Under the pieces are notes generated by a model. It made no database searches and was not told the origin of the DNA. It worked only from the letters and a program-made list of their open reading frames with translations. Positions 1 to 9,013 of a stretch of DNA of 32,040 nucleotides are shown piece by piece. Made by a program: the position numbers and the translations under genes. The stretch covers positions 1 through 32,040 of the forward strand of contig JAIOIW010000036.1 of the NCBI GenBank assembly GCA_019912385.1, written 5' to 3'. Source of the DNA: Notoacmeibacter sp. (GTDB taxonomy: Bacteria; Pseudomonadota; Alphaproteobacteria; Rhizobiales; Rhizobiaceae). The number at the start of each line of letters is the position of its first letter. The first letter of the stretch is position 1.

Positions 1-18
1 AACAACCGGAAGCTCAGC

Positions 19-1122
19 ATGCCCCGCCCGCCTCTGACGCCCGTCATCGATGCCCTGCCCGCGACCATTCCCTTTGTCGGTCCCGAAACCCAGCAACGCC
101 AGCGCGGTCGCCCGTTCAAGGCGCGGTTGGGCGCAAATGAAAGCGGATTCGGCCCCTCGCCCGCCGTGATCGAGGCGATGCGCGCGGCCGCACCCGACAT
201 GTGGCAATATGGCGATCCGGAAAACCACGACCTGAAGATGGCGGTTGCCGGTTTTTACAGCCTTTCGCCTTCCAACATCACGATCGGCGGCGGCATCGAC
301 GGTTTGCTCGAGACCACCGCGCGGCAATATGTCGAGCCCGGCACGCCTGTCGTGACCTCGCTCGGCGCCTACCCCACCTTCAACTACCATGTCGCGGTGT
401 GCGGCGGCGCGCTGACCACGGTGCCCTTCCGCGACGATCGCGAAGACCTCGACGGGCTTCTCGATGCCGTGAAGCGAACCGACGCGCGGCTGGTCTATCT
501 CTCCAATCCCGACAACCCGATGGGCACATGGTGGGAGGCCGGCGAGATCGAGGCCTTTGCCGCGGCCCTGCCGGAGACGACGCTGTTCATCCTGGACGAG
601 GCCTATTGCGAGACCGGGTCGCAATCGGCGCTGCCGGAGATCGGTTTCATGCGCCCGAACCTGGTGAGAATGCGCACTTTTTCAAAGGCTTATGGCCTTG
701 CCGGCCTGCGCTGCGCCTATGGAATCGCGCAAGCCGAGACGATCTCGGGCTACGACAAGGTGCGCAACCAGTACGGCATGACGAAAATGGCCCAGGTCGC
801 CGGCGTCGCCGCGCTCGCCGACCAGGCGTGGCTGGACGAAGTCGTGAGGAAGGTCGCAGACAGCCGCGACCGGATCGCGCAGATCGCCCGGTCCAACGGG
901 CTGGAGCCGATCCCTTCCGCCACCAATTTCGTCACCATCGACTGCGGGCGCGACGGCGCCTATGCGGTCAAGGTGCTCCAGGAATTGGTCGCGCGCGACA
1001 TCTTCATCCGCAAGCCGATGGCTCCCGGCCTCGACCGCTGCATCCGGGTCTCCTGCGGCCCTGACAACGAGGTCGACCTGTTTGAGGCGGCGTTGCCGGA
1101 AGCGCTTGGCGCGGCGAACTGA
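19..1122 (+). CDS. PLP-dependent aminotransferase, histidinol-phosphate aminotransferase-like (class I/II)
   Basis: A 367-residue fold-type I aminotransferase that should transfer an amino group from an amino acid to a 2-oxo acid in the cytoplasm. Visible landmarks are the N-terminal GANESGFGPSP segment typical of HisC-like enzymes (about residues 38-48), NPDNPMG at 163-169, the cofactor-binding DEAY at 193-196, the Schiff-base lysine K223 in RTFSKAYGLAGLR, and a late substrate-carboxylate arginine in the IRVSCG segment near the C terminus. The ATG at 19 follows a GGAAG-like ribosome site, and the length fits the family. No his gene is adjacent, so the true substrate is uncertain; HisC paralogues acting on aromatic amino acids are common in alphaproteobacteria. 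The family call is firm and the substrate is not assigned. Confidence 0.9.
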   Translation: MPRPPLTPVIDALPATIPFVGPETQQRQRGRPFKARLGANESGFGPSPAVIEAMRAAAPDMWQYGDPENHDLKMAVAGFYSLSPSNITIGGGIDGLLETTARQYVEPGTPVVTSLGAYPTFNYHVAVCGGALTTVPFRDDREDLDGLLDAVKRTDARLVYLSNPDNPMGTWWEAGEIEAFAAALPETTLFILDEAYCETGSQSALPEIGFMRPNLVRMRTFSKAYGLAGLRCAYGIAQAETISGYDKVRNQYGMTKMAQVAGVAALADQAWLDEVVRKVADSRDRIAQIARSNGLEPIPSATNFVTIDCGRDGAYAVKVLQELVARDIFIRKPMAPGLDRCIRVSCGPDNEVDLFEAALPEALGAAN

Positions 1123-1184
1123 CGCGGCGAAATACCCAATCATTACCGACTGTTAAGCGGCGCCGTGCCTCGGTCCTGCCTAGG

Positions 1185-1721
1185 TTGGCATTCTCCCGGG
1201 ACTTACAGAAGAGAATTCCCATACCTGCTTTTCTTTCGCGTTACGCAACACCCCTGATCACCGGGCTTTTCGTCGTCTCGCTGGTCTCCGGCGTGGCGCT
1301 GTTCTTCCACATCGGCACGACGGCCTTTCGAGGCATGCACGAATGGCTCAGCCTCGTGCTGATCGCACCATTCGCGTTGCATGTCTGGAAGAACTGGCGC
1401 CCCTTCGCGGGCTATTTCAAGCGCCCGCCCATGATGATCGCGCTTGGCATCTCACTCGCCACGGCTGTCGCATTTGCGGTCCCCGCCATGACCGGTGCCG
1501 GCGGCACGTCGCCCCAGCGTGCCATATTCCAGGCCTTCGAGAATGGCGCCGTCGCCGACCTCGCCCCGCTGTTCGGGCATGACGGCGCCAGCCTGGCGGC
1601 GGCCCTGAAGGCGCAAGGGCTGACGGTCGAATCGCCGAGCCAGAAAGTGAGGGACATCGCGGACGCATCCGGCCGTTCGCCGTTCGAGGTCGTTGGGCTG
1701 ATCGCCGCCGAAAAGCGGTAG
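1185..1721 (+). CDS. DUF4405 domain membrane protein
   Basis: A small inner-membrane protein of unknown function. The N-terminal half holds three hydrophobic segments: one beginning with ATPLITGLFVVSLVSG, one containing the HEWLSLVLIAPFALHVWKNW stretch, and one around IALGISLATAVAFAVPA. Histidines in the second (HEW, LHVWKNW) recall cytochrome b-type haem ligands, which is the known character of DUF4405. The C-terminal 70 residues are a soluble tail. The start is problematic: the only conventional start is TTG at 1185, which lacks a proper ribosome site. A good purine-rich AGAAGAGA (1207-1214) sits before an in-frame ATA at 1221, just where I recall family members beginning. The family call is likely, the start doubtful. 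Confidence 0.75.
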   Translation: MAFSRDLQKRIPIPAFLSRYATPLITGLFVVSLVSGVALFFHIGTTAFRGMHEWLSLVLIAPFALHVWKNWRPFAGYFKRPPMMIALGISLATAVAFAVPAMTGAGGTSPQRAIFQAFENGAVADLAPLFGHDGASLAAALKAQGLTVESPSQKVRDIADASGRSPFEVVGLIAAEKR

Positions 1722-1769
1722 CGGCGCGGCGCCCATCGGCGCGTCCATCCGGATTTTCCCTTCCGCACC

Positions 1770-1798
1770 TTGAAAGAATTGAACGTTTGTTTTATTCT
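1770..1798 (+). promoter_or_regulatory. Sigma-70-like promoter of the TetR/liu cluster
   Basis: TTGAAA at 1770-1775 (-35), a spacer of exactly 17 bases, and TATTCT at 1793-1798 (-10). Transcription would begin near 1805, leaving a leader of about 14 bases that contains the AAGGGAG ribosome site (1806-1812) and the ATG at 1819. It is embedded in the dyad at 1773-1800. Seen by eye; not experimentally known. Confidence 0.55.
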
Positions 1799-1800
1799 TT
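1773..1800. promoter_or_regulatory. 28-bp dyad, probable operator for the adjacent TetR regulator
   Basis: A long interrupted palindrome. The outer arms AAAGAAT (1773-1779) and ATTCTTT (1794-1800) are perfect 7-bp complements, and the inner arms AAC (1782-1784) and GTT (1789-1791) also pair about the same centre. This gives 10 of 14 symmetric pairs. It covers the spacer and -10 of the promoter immediately before the TetR gene, the normal arrangement for an autorepressing TetR protein. That the neighbouring regulator binds here is inference. Confidence 0.55.
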
Positions 1801-1818
1801 GCGCCAAGGGAGAATACC

Positions 1819-2463
1819 ATGGCGCGCACGACCGGTTCGGACGGCGAAAAGACCGAGGCCGCAATCCGCGAGGCGGCGGTCAACCTGATCGCGCGGCACG
1901 GGTTCGATGCCGTCACCATGCGCCAGCTCGCAGCGCAAGTCGGGGTGCAGGCGGCCGCGCTCTACCGCTATTTTCCGACCAAGGAAGACCTGCTGTTCCG
2001 CCTGATGGACGACCACATGCGCGGCCTGATCGCCGCATGGGAGGCCGCCTGCCCCGCCTCGCGCGACCCGTTGGCCAGGCTCACCGCCTTCATCGCCAAC
2101 CATATCCGCTTCCATATCGAGCGGCGCCACGCCACCCATGTCTCGAACATGGAACTGCGCAGCCTCAACCATGCGCATCTGAGCGATATCCTGAGATTGC
2201 GCGGCGCCTACGAGAAGGAATTGCGCCAGATCCTGCGCGACGGTGCGGACGCAGGCCTGTTCGAGATCTCCGATGTCGTGCTGACCGCCATGGCGATCAT
2301 CCAGATGATCACCGGCGTCATCGTCTGGTTCAGGCCCGACGAGCGGCTTTCGGTTGCCGATGTCACCAATACCTATCAGACCATGACCCTGCGCCTGGTG
2401 GGCGCGACCGTGCAGGAGGAGCGTACGGATGTACATGTATTCGATGAAGTTCGGGCTGGGTGA
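1819..2463 (+). CDS. TetR/AcrR family transcriptional regulator, probable local regulator of the liu cluster
   Basis: A 214-residue one-component regulator. Residues about 12-60 form the TetR DNA-binding domain, with the recognition region [20 protein letters not shown] and the conserved F-TKEDLL turn. Residues about 85-200 are the variable ligand-binding and dimerisation domain. The ATG follows a clear AAGGGAG ribosome site. Its 3' end overlaps the isovaleryl-CoA dehydrogenase gene by 35 bases, so the two are cotranscribed and probably translationally coupled. TetR regulators of leucine catabolism (LiuQ) are known in some proteobacteria. Whether this one is orthologous cannot be judged here, but an acyl-CoA or branched-chain acyl intermediate is the natural ligand to suspect. 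A dyad just upstream fits autoregulation. Confidence 0.9.
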   Translation: MARTTGSDGEKTEAAIREAAVNLIARHGFDAVTMRQLAAQVGVQAAALYRYFPTKEDLLFRLMDDHMRGLIAAWEAACPASRDPLARLTAFIANHIRFHIERRHATHVSNMELRSLNHAHLSDILRLRGAYEKELRQILRDGADAGLFEISDVVLTAMAIIQMITGVIVWFRPDERLSVADVTNTYQTMTLRLVGATVQEERTDVHVFDEVRAG

Positions 2464-3592
2464 GGAAATCGACGCCCTGCGCGAGGTGGTCCAGCGCTTT
2501 GCGCAGGACCGGATCGCGCCGATAGCCGCCCAGATCGACCGCGACGACGATTTTCCGGCCCATCTGTGGCGCGAAATGGGCGATCTCGGCCTGCTTGGCG
2601 TGACCGCCGACCCGGATTTCGGCGGTTCGGGCATGGGCTATCTCGCGCACCTGATCGCTCTTGAGGAAATCTCCAGGGCCTCCGCCTCGGTCGGCCTCTC
2701 CTATGGCGCCCATTCCAATCTCTGCGTCAACCAGATCAGCCGCTGGGGTACGCAGGAACAGAAGGAAAAATACCTGCCGAAATTGTGTTCGGGCGAGCAT
2801 GTCGGCGCGCTGGCGATGAGCGAACCCAACGCCGGTTCCGATGTCGTCGGCATGCGGCTGGCGGCAACCAAGAAGAATGACCGTTATGTGCTCAACGGCT
2901 CGAAGATGTGGATCACCAACGGACCGAACGCCGACACGCTGGTTGTCTATGCCAAGACCGACATGGCGGCGCATTCGCGCGGCATCACGGCTTTCATCGT
3001 CGAGAAGGAAGCGAAGGGTTTCTCGGTCGCCCAGAAGCTCGACAAGCTCGGCATGCGCGGCTCAAACACCGGCGAACTGGTCTTCGATGACGTCGAGGTG
3101 CCGTTCGAGAATGTGCTCGGCGAGGAAGGCCGGGGCGTCGCGGTGCTGATGAGCGGGTTGGATTACGAGCGCCTCGTGCTGTCGGGCGGGCCGCTCGGCA
3201 TCATGGCCGCCTGCCTTGACGTGGCCGTGCCCTATGTGCACGAGCGCAAGCAGTTCGGCGAGCCGATCGGCAATTTCCAGCTCGTCCAGGGCAAGCTCGC
3301 CGACATGTACACGGCGATGAACGCTTCCCGCGCCTATGCCTACATGGTGGCGCAGGCTGCCGACCGCGGCGAGACGACGCGCAAGGATTCGGCCGGCTGT
3401 ATCCTCTATTCGGCCGAGCGCGCGACCCAGTGCGCGCTCGACGCCATCCAGCTTCTCGGCGGCAACGGCTACACCAACGAATACCCGACCGGACGTCTGC
3501 TGCGCGATGCCAAGCTCTATGAGATCGGCGCGGGGACGAGCGAAATCCGGCGCATGCTGATCGGGCGTGAAATGATGGCGGAGGGGGTGTGA
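2429..3592 (+). CDS. liuA: Isovaleryl-CoA dehydrogenase
   Basis: A 387-residue FAD-dependent acyl-CoA dehydrogenase that oxidises isovaleryl-CoA to 3-methylcrotonyl-CoA in leucine degradation and passes electrons to ETF. Family signatures are [12 protein letters not shown] at 129-140, the WITNGP flavin region at 161-166, and the C-terminal [17 protein letters not shown]. The decisive feature is E247 in [12 protein letters not shown], the position of the catalytic glutamate in isovaleryl-CoA dehydrogenases; most other acyl-CoA dehydrogenases carry it near the C terminus. The ATG at 2429 is 8 bases after a strong AGGAGGA. It overlaps the regulator gene and is followed in the same cluster by both methylcrotonyl-CoA carboxylase subunits, which act on its product. 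Confidence 0.95.
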   Translation: MYMYSMKFGLGEEIDALREVVQRFAQDRIAPIAAQIDRDDDFPAHLWREMGDLGLLGVTADPDFGGSGMGYLAHLIALEEISRASASVGLSYGAHSNLCVNQISRWGTQEQKEKYLPKLCSGEHVGALAMSEPNAGSDVVGMRLAATKKNDRYVLNGSKMWITNGPNADTLVVYAKTDMAAHSRGITAFIVEKEAKGFSVAQKLDKLGMRGSNTGELVFDDVEVPFENVLGEEGRGVAVLMSGLDYERLVLSGGPLGIMAACLDVAVPYVHERKQFGEPIGNFQLVQGKLADMYTAMNASRAYAYMVAQAADRGETTRKDSAGCILYSAERATQCALDAIQLLGGNGYTNEYPTGRLLRDAKLYEIGAGTSEIRRMLIGREMMAEGV

Positions 3593-3716
3593 GGCGCCAG
3601 GCCGGGGACGACCGCGGCGATGTCTGTACGCGCGGTTCAATCAGCCATAGTCTCTTGGCGCGCGCGGGGCTTGTCCCTGCAGTCGATCCGGGAAAACGAG
3701 AGCAACGGGAAGCGAC

Positions 3717-4445
3717 ATGACGCATTCAGATTTCTCCGACCTGAAGGCCCTCTTCATCAATTGCACCCTGAAATCCTCAGCTCAGGGCCTGTCACATACC
3801 GAAACCCTGATGCACGACTCCATGGCGATCATGGCGAAGAACGGAGTGGCGGTGGATTACCTGCGCGCGGCCGACTACACGCTGGCCTTCGGGATCTATC
3901 CCGACATGCGCGAGCATGGCGCCAGCGCGGACGACTGGCCGGAGGTTTTTTGGCCGAAGGTCTCGGCAGCCGATATCCTCGTCCTCGGGACGCCGATCTG
4001 GCTCGGCGAGGAATCGTCGATCTGCCGCGTGGTGATCGAGCGGCTTTACGCGCATTCCGGCCAGCGCAACTCGAGCGGCCAGTACATTTTCTACGGCAAG
4101 ACCGGGGGCTGCGTCATCACGGGCAATGAAGACGGCATCAAGCACACTGCCATGACGTGCCTCTATGCGATGGGCCATGTGGGCTATACGATACCGCCGC
4201 AGGCCGATTGCGGGTGGATCGGCGAAGCCGGCCCGGGACCCTCCTACGGTGACGAGCTGGAAGACGGCAGCCATGCCGGTTTCGACAATGACTTCACCAG
4301 GCGCAACCTGACCTTCATGACCTGGAACCTGATGCACACCGCCCGGCTGATCAAGGATGCCGGCGGATTTCCCGCCCACGGCAACTCGGCGAAGGCCTGG
4401 GCCGATGGCGTCCGCTTCGACCATCCCGATCCGGAGTACCGATGA
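3717..4445 (+). CDS. Flavodoxin-family / NADPH-dependent FMN reductase-like protein
   Basis: A 242-residue protein with a flavodoxin-like fold. The N-terminal [11 protein letters not shown] strand and phosphate loop is followed by SHTETLM, and the [17 protein letters not shown] segment matches the flavin-loop region of this family. The C-terminal part, with [17 protein letters not shown] and [12 protein letters not shown], is characteristic of a larger bacterial subfamily of unknown physiological role. Its stop overlaps the liuB start by 4 bases, so it is translationally coupled to MCC beta. A gap of 124 bases separates it from liuA. A redox role alongside leucine degradation is inference; this gene is not one of the classical liu functions. 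Confidence 0.85.
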   Translation: MTHSDFSDLKALFINCTLKSSAQGLSHTETLMHDSMAIMAKNGVAVDYLRAADYTLAFGIYPDMREHGASADDWPEVFWPKVSAADILVLGTPIWLGEESSICRVVIERLYAHSGQRNSSGQYIFYGKTGGCVITGNEDGIKHTAMTCLYAMGHVGYTIPPQADCGWIGEAGPGPSYGDELEDGSHAGFDNDFTRRNLTFMTWNLMHTARLIKDAGGFPAHGNSAKAWADGVRFDHPDPEYR

Positions 4446-6049
4446 CCGCCCTCTCCTCCTCCGTTTCCACCTCCTCCGATGCCTTCAAGGCGAATGCCAA
4501 GGCCATGGCCTCGCTCGTCGCGGAGATGCGCGACAAGGCCGCGCAGATAGAACTCGGCGGACCCGAGCACGCGCGCGAGCGCCACAAGTCCCGCGGCAAG
4601 CTGTTGCCGCGCGAGCGGCTGGCGCAACTGATCGATCCCGGTTCGTCCTTCCTGGAAATCGGGCAGTTCGCGGCTCACGGCCTGTATGGCGGCGACATCG
4701 CGTCGGCCGGCATCATCACCGGTGTCGGACGGATCGAGGGCACGGAATGCGTCATCGTCGTCAATGACGCGACGGTGAAGGGCGGCACCTATTATCCGCT
4801 GACGGTCAAGAAGCACCTGCGCGCCCAGGAAGTGGCGATGCAGAACAATCTGCCTTGCATCTATCTGGTCGATTCCGGCGGCGCGAACCTGCCCAATCAG
4901 GACGAGGTGTTTCCCGACCGGGAGCATTTCGGCCGCATCTTCTTCAACCAGGCCAACATGAGCGCGGCCGGCATTCCGCAGATCGCCTGCGTCATGGGCT
5001 CATGCACGGCAGGCGGCGCCTACGTGCCGGCGATGAGCGACGAGACGATCATGGTGCGCAAACAGGCGACCATCTTCCTCGGCGGCCCGCCGCTGGTGAA
5101 GGCGGCGACCGGCGAGGACGTGAGCGCCGAGGACCTTGGCGGCGCCGACCTGCACACGCGCGAGAGCGGCGTGGCCGACCACTACGCAACCGACGACGCC
5201 CATGCGCTCGCCATCGTGCGGCGGATCGTGAAAAACCTGAATCGCAAGAAGGCCCTGGGCGTGAAACTTGCCGATTCGATCCCGCCGCTTTACGCACCGG
5301 ATGAGATCTATGGCATCGTTCCGCAAAGCCTGCGCCAGCCCTATGACGTGCGAGAAGTGATCGCGCGCACGATCGACGGCTCCGAGTTCGACGAGTTCAA
5401 GGCCAATTACGGCACCACACTGGTGACGGGCTTTGCCCGTATCCACGGCATGCCGGTCGGGATCATCGCCAACAACGGCGTGCTGTTTTCGGAAAGCGCG
5501 CTCAAGGGCGCGCATTTCATCGAACTGTGCTGCCAGCGCAAGATTCCGCTCGTCTTCCTGCAGAACATCACCGGCTTCATGGTCGGCCGCAAGGCGGAGG
5601 CCGGCGGCATCGCCAAGGATGGCGCCAAGCTGGTGACCGCGGTGGCCACGGCGAAGGTACCGAAGGTGACGGTGATCATCGGCGGCTCGTTCGGCGCCGG
5701 CAATTACGGCATGTGCGGGCGGGCCTATTCGCCCCGCTTCCTGTGGATGTGGCCCAATGCTCGCATCTCGGTGATGGGGGGCGAGCAGGCCGCCACGGTG
5801 CTCGCCATGGTCAAGCGCGAAGGCATCGAGCGCAAGGGCGAGAGCTGGTCTGCCGAGGAAGAAACCGACTTCCGCGCGCCGATCCTGGAAAAATACGAAC
5901 GCGAGGGCCACCCGCTCTATTCGTCCGCGCGACTGTGGGACGACGGTATCATCGACCCGGCGAGAACGCGCGACGTGCTGGCGCTGTCGCTTAGCGCGGC
6001 GCTGAATGCCGAGGTCGAGGACACGAAGTTCGGCGTGTTCAGGATGTGA
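4442..6049 (+). CDS. liuB: Methylcrotonyl-CoA carboxylase, beta (carboxyltransferase) subunit
   Basis: A 535-residue carboxyltransferase that moves CO2 from carboxybiotin to 3-methylcrotonyl-CoA, giving 3-methylglutaconyl-CoA. The N-terminal half carries the acyl-CoA binding region with the [25 protein letters not shown] and [17 protein letters not shown] motifs. The C-terminal half has the crotonase-like carboxybiotin region, including QNITGFMVG and [20 protein letters not shown]. The [15 protein letters not shown] stretch is typical of MCC beta rather than propionyl-CoA carboxylase. Length is normal. Its ATG overlaps the preceding flavodoxin-like gene (ATGA), and the biotin-carrying partner lies about 0.9 kb downstream on the same strand. 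Confidence 0.95.
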   Translation: MTALSSSVSTSSDAFKANAKAMASLVAEMRDKAAQIELGGPEHARERHKSRGKLLPRERLAQLIDPGSSFLEIGQFAAHGLYGGDIASAGIITGVGRIEGTECVIVVNDATVKGGTYYPLTVKKHLRAQEVAMQNNLPCIYLVDSGGANLPNQDEVFPDREHFGRIFFNQANMSAAGIPQIACVMGSCTAGGAYVPAMSDETIMVRKQATIFLGGPPLVKAATGEDVSAEDLGGADLHTRESGVADHYATDDAHALAIVRRIVKNLNRKKALGVKLADSIPPLYAPDEIYGIVPQSLRQPYDVREVIARTIDGSEFDEFKANYGTTLVTGFARIHGMPVGIIANNGVLFSESALKGAHFIELCCQRKIPLVFLQNITGFMVGRKAEAGGIAKDGAKLVTAVATAKVPKVTVIIGGSFGAGNYGMCGRAYSPRFLWMWPNARISVMGGEQAATVLAMVKREGIERKGESWSAEEETDFRAPILEKYEREGHPLYSSARLWDDGIIDPARTRDVLALSLSAALNAEVEDTKFGVFRM

Positions 6050-6103
6050 GGCGCGATCCGCGCTGATTGGCGCGGAATCGGGGTTGTTGGTCGGGAGGTT
6101 GTC

Positions 6104-6898
6104 ATGGGCAAGGTCACAAGCAGTGACGGAACGGATATCGCATACGACCGTGGAGGCAGCGGCCCTTCCCTCGTGCTCGTGCACGGCACCAGCGCTTCTG
6201 CGGCGCGCTGGAACAACATTCGCCCGATGCTCGAAGAGCACTTTACTGTTCTTGCCGCAGACCGGCGAGGCCGTGGCGGTAGCGGCGACGTTGCTGCCGG
6301 GGTCCCGAATTCTCTCGATGCGGAGTTTGGCGACGTGGCCGCGTTGGTCGCAGCCGCGTCTGACCCGGTCATCCTGTTTGGCCATTCCTATGGCGGACTG
6401 GCCTCGCTGGGCGCCACGCCGTTGATCGACCGGCTTGCAGCCCTGATCATCTACGAGGCGCCGGTTCTGGAAGGAAACGGCCTGCCAGAGGAACTGCTGG
6501 ATCGCCTCGATGCGGCCTCTGCCAGCGACGACCGCGAGGCGGTGATGAAGATCTTTTGCGAGGAGGTCGTTCAGATGCGGCCGGGCGACATTGCGGCGCT
6601 GCGCGGCTCGCCCGCGTGGCCGGCGCGCCTTGCCGCCGCACACACGATCCCCCGCGAACTGCGCGCCACGGGAATCTTTTCCCTGGCCGCGGCACATCCG
6701 GAACGGATTTCCGTGCCGACGCTTCTCCTGCATGGCGGGGACAGCCCGGACTTCTTCAAGGGCCCTATGGCCAGACTCGCCGCCGCGATACCGAATGCGC
6801 AAAGCGTCGCGCTCGCGGGCCAACAGCATGTGGCGATGGATACCGCGCCGGAAATGCTGACGGACGTCATCCTCGAATTCTGGAAGGAAGCCGCCTGA
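6104..6898 (+). CDS. Alpha/beta hydrolase
   Basis: A 264-residue single-domain alpha/beta hydrolase with a complete apparent catalytic set: oxyanion-hole HG (residues 27-28), nucleophile elbow GHSYGG with S95, D213 in LLHGGDSPDFF, and H242 in GQQHVAMD. There is no signal peptide, so it is probably cytoplasmic. The ATG at 6104 follows GGGAGG. It lies between the two MCC subunit genes, 54 bases after liuB and 69 before liuD. A role on an acyl-CoA or ester intermediate of branched-chain metabolism is possible but not shown by the sequence; a general esterase or thioesterase fits equally. The substrate is unassigned. Confidence 0.88.
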   Translation: MGKVTSSDGTDIAYDRGGSGPSLVLVHGTSASAARWNNIRPMLEEHFTVLAADRRGRGGSGDVAAGVPNSLDAEFGDVAALVAAASDPVILFGHSYGGLASLGATPLIDRLAALIIYEAPVLEGNGLPEELLDRLDAASASDDREAVMKIFCEEVVQMRPGDIAALRGSPAWPARLAAAHTIPRELRATGIFSLAAAHPERISVPTLLLHGGDSPDFFKGPMARLAAAIPNAQSVALAGQQHVAMDTAPEMLTDVILEFWKEAA

Positions 6899-6967
6899 TG
6901 GCAGAAGGCAACCGCCCGGCCAGGCGGTCCGGTTTCCAGCCACAGTTGCACGAACAGGCAAGGACAA

Positions 6968-8935
6968 ATGAGACCATTTGACAAGATCCTCATCGCCAAT
7001 CGCGGCGAGATCGCCTGCCGGATCATCAGGACGGCGCGGCGCATGGGCATCGCCACCGTCGCCGTCCATTCCGACGCCGACCGGCATGCGCTGCACGTGC
7101 GCATGGCCGACGAGGCGGTTCATATCGGCCCTTCGCCGGCGGCGGAAAGCTATCTCGTCGCAGGCAGGATCATCGACGCGGCGAAGCAGACCGGGGCACA
7201 GGCGATCCATCCGGGATACGGCTTCCTTTCGGAAAACCCGACCTTCGTGGAGGCGGTCGAGGCGGCTGGCCTCGTCTTCATCGGGCCGTCGGCGCCGGCC
7301 ATCCGGGCCATGGGACTGAAGGACGCCGCCAAGCGGGCGATGGAGAAGGCCGGCGTGCCGGTGGTGCCCGGCTACCACGGCGAGGCGCAGGAACTCGTGG
7401 TTCTCGCCACCAAGGCCAGCGAGATCGGCTATCCGGTGCTGATCAAGGCGTCGGCCGGCGGCGGCGGCAAGGGCATGCGCAAGGTCGACGACCCGGCGCA
7501 GTTCAAGGACGCGCTGTCGGCCGCGCGGCGCGAGGCCAAGGCCGCCTTCGGCGACGAGCGCGTGCTGGTGGAAAAATACATCACCAAGCCGCGCCATATC
7601 GAGGTGCAGGTGTTCGGCGACAGCCACGGCAACGTCGTGCATCTCTACGAGCGCGACTGCTCGGCCCAGCGCCGCCACCAGAAGGTGATCGAGGAAGCGC
7701 CCGCGCCCGGCATGACGAAAGAAATGCGCGCGGCAATGACGAAAGCGGCGGTGAAAGCGGCCAAGGCGATCGGTTATCGCGGCGCGGGCACGATCGAGTT
7801 CATCGTCGACGGCTCGAACGGTTTGAGACCGGACGGCTTCTGGTTCATGGAGATGAACACGCGCCTGCAGGTGGAGCACCCCGTCACCGAGGCGGTGACC
7901 GGCATCGACCTGGTCGAGTGGCAATTGCGCGTGGCGGCCGGTGAGCCGCTGCCGCTCCGCCAGGAGGAGATCACGCTCGACGGCCATGCCTTCGAGGCGC
8001 GGATCTATGCCGAGGACCCGGCGAAGGGTTTCCTGCCGGCCATCGGCACGTTGCATCACCTGGCATTCCCGCAAGCGACGGCCAATGGTGCGCCGGTGAG
8101 AATCGACACGGGCATTGCACAGGGCGATGCCATCTCGCCCTTCTACGACCCGATGGTCGCCAAGCTGATCGTCAAGGGTGCCGACCGGGCCGAGGCGCTC
8201 GAAGGACTGGCCGATGCGCTGGAGGCCACGCGCATTGCGGGTTCAACCGTCAATACCGGTTTCCTGGCCGCGCTTGCCCGCCACGCGGATTTTGCGGCGG
8301 GTGACGTCGATACCGGGCTGATCGAACGCGACCAGGCGGCACTGACAGCCGTTCCCGAGGCCGATCACCGCATGATCGCGCAATCCGCACTGGCGGCATC
8401 GGGCCTGAAGGCGCCAGGCGGCGCCGATCCATGGGATGCGCTTGCCGGCTATACCCATTTCAACCCGATCGCCCGGCGGCTGGAACTGATGCGCGGCGAG
8501 GCAACAATTGCAGCCAGCGTGACGGCGCGACCAAACGGCAAGGTGGAGGTGGCGGTCGACAATGGGGCCGCGATCACCTTGCCCGTGGATGGGACTGGCG
8601 GCGGCCAATCGCCCGCCCTGCTCTGGCCGGGCCATGTGACCGTGTTCGACAAGGGTCACGCGATCGATTTCCGCCTGCACGATCCGTTCGCCGAGGCACT
8701 GGACCATGGCGGGGCGGACCTGCTGACGGCGCCGATGCCTGGACTGGTGAAGATCGCGCATGCGCGCGCAGGCGATACCGTGACCAAGGGTCAACCGCTG
8801 CTGGTGCTCGAGGCGATGAAGATGGAACACACCATTGCCGCGCCGCATGACGGCGTCATCGCGGACATCGCCACGGAAGGCGCCCAGGTGAGCGACGGAA
8901 CGGTGCTGGTGCGGTTCGAGGAGCAGGCGACGTAG
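6968..8935 (+). CDS. liuD: Methylcrotonyl-CoA carboxylase, alpha (biotin carboxylase/BCCP) subunit
   Basis: A 655-residue biotin-dependent carboxylase subunit that carboxylates its own biotin with ATP and bicarbonate and presents it to the beta subunit. Domains in order: biotin carboxylase N-domain beginning KILIANRGEIACRI; ATP-grasp domain with ASAGGGGKGMR and EMNTRLQVEHPVTE; biotin carboxylase C-domain; MCC-type linker with HFNPIARR; and a C-terminal biotinyl domain with the biotin attachment motif EAMKMEHT (K618). The length suits MCC alpha. The ATG at 6968 is preceded by AAGGA. It is the last gene of the plus-strand run; the next gene is convergent. Confidence 0.95.
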   Translation: MRPFDKILIANRGEIACRIIRTARRMGIATVAVHSDADRHALHVRMADEAVHIGPSPAAESYLVAGRIIDAAKQTGAQAIHPGYGFLSENPTFVEAVEAAGLVFIGPSAPAIRAMGLKDAAKRAMEKAGVPVVPGYHGEAQELVVLATKASEIGYPVLIKASAGGGGKGMRKVDDPAQFKDALSAARREAKAAFGDERVLVEKYITKPRHIEVQVFGDSHGNVVHLYERDCSAQRRHQKVIEEAPAPGMTKEMRAAMTKAAVKAAKAIGYRGAGTIEFIVDGSNGLRPDGFWFMEMNTRLQVEHPVTEAVTGIDLVEWQLRVAAGEPLPLRQEEITLDGHAFEARIYAEDPAKGFLPAIGTLHHLAFPQATANGAPVRIDTGIAQGDAISPFYDPMVAKLIVKGADRAEALEGLADALEATRIAGSTVNTGFLAALARHADFAAGDVDTGLIERDQAALTAVPEADHRMIAQSALAASGLKAPGGADPWDALAGYTHFNPIARRLELMRGEATIAASVTARPNGKVEVAVDNGAAITLPVDGTGGGQSPALLWPGHVTVFDKGHAIDFRLHDPFAEALDHGGADLLTAPMPGLVKIAHARAGDTVTKGQPLLVLEAMKMEHTIAAPHDGVIADIATEGAQVSDGTVLVRFEEQAT

Positions 8936-9013
8936 ACCGTGTCTGCATCGGTCGGTCAGTGTAAAACTGTCACACAGCGACATCCAGGGGGACGTATCCG
9001 TCGGAAGTTGTCC

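Noticed and set aside
5000-8074. A 1024-codon open frame on the minus strand opposite liuB, the hydrolase and liuD
   Set aside because: It is antisense to genes with complete motifs; its His/Arg-rich composition without domains is what reading high-GC codons backwards gives.
8936-9013. A possible terminator between liuD and the DUF1353 gene (GGGAC/GTCCC with inner TCCG/CGGA)
   Set aside because: The outer stem is only 5 bp with a long interior and no T-run follows on either strand.
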